Source: Planctomycetota bacterium (GTDB taxonomy: Bacteria > Planctomycetota > Phycisphaerae > Sedimentisphaerales > Anaerohalosphaeraceae). From it: a stretch of 7,999 nucleotides of DNA. Positions 5,173-7,999 of this stretch are shown piece after piece (position 1 is the stretch's first letter; every line of letters starts with the position of its first letter). The stretch covers positions 1 to 7,999 of the forward strand of contig JAAYQH010000360.1 in the NCBI GenBank assembly GCA_012519365.1, in the 5' to 3' direction. The notes beneath the pieces are model-generated. The model was not told the DNA's origin. It did no database searches and saw only the letters and a list, made by a program, of their open reading frames with translations. Position numbers and translations under genes: made by a program.

Positions 5173-7770
5173 TTAGGGAGTTTCGAAGAAAACTGTTTTT
5201 TGGCTTTTGAAGCCGGCGGCGCTGAGTGTGCCGTCGGCTTTTATGGTAATGGTGACCGCGCCATCCACGGGGGTATAAAAGATTTCAATTCCGCTGTCGT
5301 TCGGCGGCGCATACGCATTGGCCATTCTGCCGCCGGCACAGGAGACAATCACGATTTTTGGTTCAAACGCCGTGACAAAGTGCGTATTCAGGTTGGTTGT
5401 CGAGCCGTGATGCGGCAGGATAATAACATCGGCTTTTAATCCGGGATACTGCTGAAGTATGCTGTTTTGAGCGTACAATTCAATATCGCCGCACAGCAGC
5501 ATAGTCCGCCCGCGATACTGAAGCCAGATGACTTGGGATTTGTCGTTGTTGCTGATCGCCATATTGCCGGCCGTCTTCGCATCCGGCCAGAGCATTCTTA
5601 TTTCAGTCTCGCTCGGCATTCTGTCAAGGTCGTCTATGAGCTGCAGGGGGTATCCGTTTTGTGCCAGGATCTGCTGCAGATAGGATGCTGATGAGGAGCT
5701 TTTTGCCTTGTCAAAAACACCGGCATTGGCAAAAACACCGGCAGTGGGAGTTGTCGTAACCACCTCCGGCAAACCATTGAGATGATCCAAATCGCCGTGT
5801 GTCAACAAGACGGCCTCCAGCGAGCAAATGCCGCGATAACGCAAATACGGCACTATGGCCCGATGGCCGGGGTTTTTCAGCGAAATGGAACCGGCGTCCA
5901 CAAGCCAGTGGGTCTTGTCCGGAAATGACAGGCAAACTGCCTGACCGTGCCCGACGGACAGACAGGTCATTGATAATGAACCCCGATCGTTTCGAGCATG
6001 GTTCCACCCTATTGCACCCGCCAAAAGCAGGGCCGCAGTGCCCATATGCATCGTCATACGCCGCGGCCAAAAGCGAATTGCCAGCAACGCTGCGTACCCC
6101 GCGACAATGCCGGCTGTCGGAACAGAACCGACAAGAATCTCCGACCATCGCAGTTGCGCCAAGGTGCTGACCACAGTCGAAAACCCTCGACAAAAGAAGT
6201 CCATCGCTACCCCCGATAACAGCGACAACGTCGGAAAGAGCGGCGCCAGCGCAATCTTGAGGTAACCCGCGTATAAAATCCCCACCACCAGCGGCATCGT
6301 CAGGACTGTCCAGACTGATGCCAGCGGCGTAACGCTGTGGAAATGATACACCAAAAACCCCGCCCCGCCCAACCAAGCAGCCAGCCCCACGGCCAATAAC
6401 TGCATAAGCTGATAAAGCCCTCGCAAAGCCATTTGAAAGACGCCGCGTTCCAGAATCCGCCTCGGGACGATTTCCACTGCCTTAAACACCGTCCACGAGA
6501 GCAGCCGTTTTTTGAGAGGGTCATACAGCAGCAAAATTCCCGACACGGTGGAAAAAGAAAGCTGCCAACTGGCTGAAAATAAGTCCGCCGGCCGCACCAA
6601 AAGCAGAACAATTGCCGAAAGCGCAAGGGTATTCAGCGACCGAGTACGGCGGTTGATCATGACGGAAGCGAGAAAAAAACATGCCAAAAACAAGGCCCGA
6701 ACCGTCGGCGGACGCGGCGGTACCACCAAGCCATAGCCGGTCAGCAGCACCAGACACACCACCGCTCGCATTGGTTTGCTCAGCCCCAAAAATCGACTCA
6801 GCCCCCACAGCGACCCAGCCAAAATCCCCACGTGCATTCCCGACAGACTGATAAAATGCGCCAGCCCGGTCCGTTGAAACGCGGCATAAACTTGGGCGCC
6901 GAGCTGAGTGCGTTGACCCAACAGCAGCGCCGCAGCCAGCATTGCACTTTCGTCGGGATACTCGGCCTCGGCAAACAATGCCCCATTGGCAAAATCCTGC
7001 AGGGTCTGCTGTAGGTTTGAAAGAAACCCATCGTGGTTGCGATCTAAGATTTCCACCCCTTCGGCGGCGGGAACCGATGCGCCCAATAGCACCCCTTTTT
7101 GATGCATATAGGCACGCATGTCAAATTGTCCTGGATTGGAAGGACCGTCAAAAGGGCTCAGCCAACAATATAACCGTACTCTGTCGCCCCGTTCAAGGTG
7201 ATGGGCAATTTCGGCGACCTGAACACGAATCTGTCCTCTTGTGCTCCGCGGGCCGTCCGGTGTCTCCAGGCGTTGTACCGCCAGATAAAAACTGCTTTGC
7301 GGCGGCGTCGGAAAATACCGTCCAAAGACCCACCCGGAACGATCGGTATGATGAATCGGTGAAAGGATGACCCCTTCGAGCGTAGCCAGCCGACTTTCCT
7401 GGCCGACCAAACGGCTGATATGATCAGGCGGCGGCAAAGCAAACGCCGCGTAGCGAAGCATCCCGGCTGCGATAAACATTCCCGCCGCGGCAAGCGAACA
7501 GCAACTGAGCCGAAGGTTCGGTTGAAAGAGCCAAAGGCGACACACACCAAACAGGGCCGCAGCCGCACCTCCTGCTATTAGGCCCACAAAGACGCAGGGG
7601 CGGAAAAAATGCTGCACAATGATGCCGAGGATAAGCGCGATGGCCAACGGTATCAGCGGGGCGGTGCCGAATATGATGTCAGCAGCGGATGTGGTTTTTC
7701 GGTGCGGTTCCAGAAACCGCTCCAGATTATGCCGCACTAAACTGTCTTGATCGAAACGCCTTGCAAACAC
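5173..7770 (-). CDS. comEC: ComEC/Rec2 family DNA-uptake channel protein
   Basis: The 865-residue inner-membrane protein belongs to the ComEC family, the channel that passes single-stranded DNA into the cytoplasm in natural transformation. Residues 38-110 are membrane segments followed by a soluble OB-like region (about 127-232) ending in SNPGQFDMRAYMHQKGV, typical of the N-terminal DUF4131 region. The Competence domain (about 280-560) includes HFISLSGMHVGILAG (305-319). The C-terminal metallo-beta-lactamase domain (about 598-860) carries THGDLDHLNG (657-666), LLCGDIE with D762 and HHGS (787-790), so the metal-site motifs are present. Its opening reads SVGHGQA instead of the common DVGQGDA. 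Start GTG 7770 was chosen because AAGGAGGG lies 8 bases upstream; the in-frame ATG at 7947 would run across the serS coding region in another frame. It follows serS by 26 bases, so cotranscription is likely. Family length is normal (700-900) and there is no break. Confidence 0.95.
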   Translation of the reverse strand: MFARRFDQDSLVRHNLERFLEPHRKTTSAADIIFGTAPLIPLAIALILGIIVQHFFRPCVFVGLIAGGAAAALFGVCRLWLFQPNLRLSCCSLAAAGMFIAAGMLRYAAFALPPPDHISRLVGQESRLATLEGVILSPIHHTDRSGWVFGRYFPTPPQSSFYLAVQRLETPDGPRSTRGQIRVQVAEIAHHLERGDRVRLYCWLSPFDGPSNPGQFDMRAYMHQKGVLLGASVPAAEGVEILDRNHDGFLSNLQQTLQDFANGALFAEAEYPDESAMLAAALLLGQRTQLGAQVYAAFQRTGLAHFISLSGMHVGILAGSLWGLSRFLGLSKPMRAVVCLVLLTGYGLVVPPRPPTVRALFLACFFLASVMINRRTRSLNTLALSAIVLLLVRPADLFSASWQLSFSTVSGILLLYDPLKKRLLSWTVFKAVEIVPRRILERGVFQMALRGLYQLMQLLAVGLAAWLGGAGFLVYHFHSVTPLASVWTVLTMPLVVGILYAGYLKIALAPLFPTLSLLSGVAMDFFCRGFSTVVSTLAQLRWSEILVGSVPTAGIVAGYAALLAIRFWPRRMTMHMGTAALLLAGAIGWNHARNDRGSLSMTCLSVGHGQAVCLSFPDKTHWLVDAGSISLKNPGHRAIVPYLRYRGICSLEAVLLTHGDLDHLNGLPEVVTTTPTAGVFANAGVFDKAKSSSSASYLQQILAQNGYPLQLIDDLDRMPSETEIRMLWPDAKTAGNMAISNNDKSQVIWLQYRGRTMLLCGDIELYAQNSILQQYPGLKADVIILPHHGSTTNLNTHFVTAFEPKIVIVSCAGGRMANAYAPPNDSGIEIFYTPVDGAVTITIKADGTLSAAGFKSQKTVFFETP

Positions 7771-7778
7771 GCAGGCTG

Positions 7779-7786
7779 CCCTCCTT
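7779..7786 (-). promoter_or_regulatory. Strong ribosome binding site of comEC
   Basis: On the minus strand AAGGAGGG (7786-7779) stands 8 bases before GTG 7770, in the short gap after the serS stop. It fixes the comEC start at a GTG and argues against the longer open frame. Confidence 0.85.
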
Positions 7787-7796
7787 GCCGGCGGCG

Positions 7797-7999
7797 TCAG
7801 TGTGTCGGTTCGATGCGTTCCTTTCCGCCCATATACGGCCGCAAAACCGCCGGGATGGTAACTGTTCCGTCGGCGTTTTGATACAACTCCAAAATCGGAA
7901 TCAGCACACGCGGCGAGGCAATCACGGTATTGTTTAACGTATGACAAAAGACGTTTTTGCCGTCTTCGGTTTTATAGCGCAGATTCATCCGACGTGCCT
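7797..7999 (-). CDS. serS: Seryl-tRNA synthetase, C-terminal fragment (gene continues beyond the window)
   Basis: Only the last 66 codons and the TGA stop are in the window. SerS charges tRNA-Ser (and the selenocysteine tRNA where present) with serine in the cytoplasm. The visible part starts in class II motif 3, ARRMNLRYK, preceded by a partial codon compatible with the Q of the family's QARRM; the arginine there contacts ATP. It then runs through [19 protein letters not shown] and [11 protein letters not shown], the standard SerS ending, plus a short tail KERIEPTH. The frame differs from that of comEC, whose ribosome binding site lies just after the stop, so the two genes are adjacent with no overlap. 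The gene is partial only because the window ends. A tRNA-Ser lies at the other end of the window. Confidence 0.97.
   Translation of the reverse strand, partial: ARRMNLRYKTEDGKNVFCHTLNNTVIASPRVLIPILELYQNADGTVTIPAVLRPYMGGKERIEPTH

Noticed and set aside
1..7999. Search for mobile elements, CRISPR arrays, toxin-antitoxin or defence genes
   Set aside because: No transposase, integrase, terminal repeats, spaced direct repeats or defence domains were seen. Gene content and composition look like stable chromosome.

Overview
The window looks like an ordinary chromosomal segment of a Gram-negative-type bacterium, most likely from the Planctomycetota and possibly class Phycisphaerae. That placement is inference. 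It rests on an XylR-type AraC regulator built on a LacI-like sensor domain, a prepilin peptidase with a GLGDVH second motif, a ComEC whose metallo-beta-lactamase domain opens with VGHG in place of the usual VGQG, a lipoprotein with an OmpA domain (so an envelope with an outer membrane or periplasm), and a base composition of roughly 50-55% GC by eye. No marker here settles the phylum.

Layout. The left edge (5-95, minus strand) is a complete tRNA-Ser with anticodon GCT. After about 300 bases of non-coding DNA comes a solitary XylR/AraC-family sugar-type regulator (419-1567, plus). A second non-coding stretch of about 315 bases carries a good sigma-70-like promoter, a perfect 14-bp palindrome on its -35 side and two GC-rich hairpins. 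It leads into argG, argininosuccinate synthase (1883-3124, plus), the penultimate step of arginine synthesis. About 120 bases further on, a likely two-gene operon encodes an enlarged type IV prepilin peptidase (3245-4429) and an OmpA-domain lipoprotein (4452-5135). The right part is on the minus strand: the 3' end of serS, seryl-tRNA synthetase (enters from beyond 7999, ends at 7797), and 26 bases after its stop comEC (7770-5173), the competence DNA-uptake channel. comEC ends 37 bases from the convergent lipoprotein gene.

How the genes fit together. The prepilin peptidase (maturation of type IV pilin or pseudopilin subunits) and ComEC (DNA passage across the inner membrane) are both parts of the usual natural-transformation route, so the right half could contribute to competence, although the two lie in convergent units. 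serS, tRNA-Ser and argG are housekeeping functions. The regulator is not next to any sugar-catabolic gene, so its target cannot be read from this window.

I found no mobile element, CRISPR array, toxin-antitoxin pair or defence system. The details that merit a second look are a perfect 16-bp tandem duplication across the regulator's start codon, the argG promoter/leader architecture, and an insertion of roughly 110 residues between the two catalytic aspartates of the prepilin peptidase.
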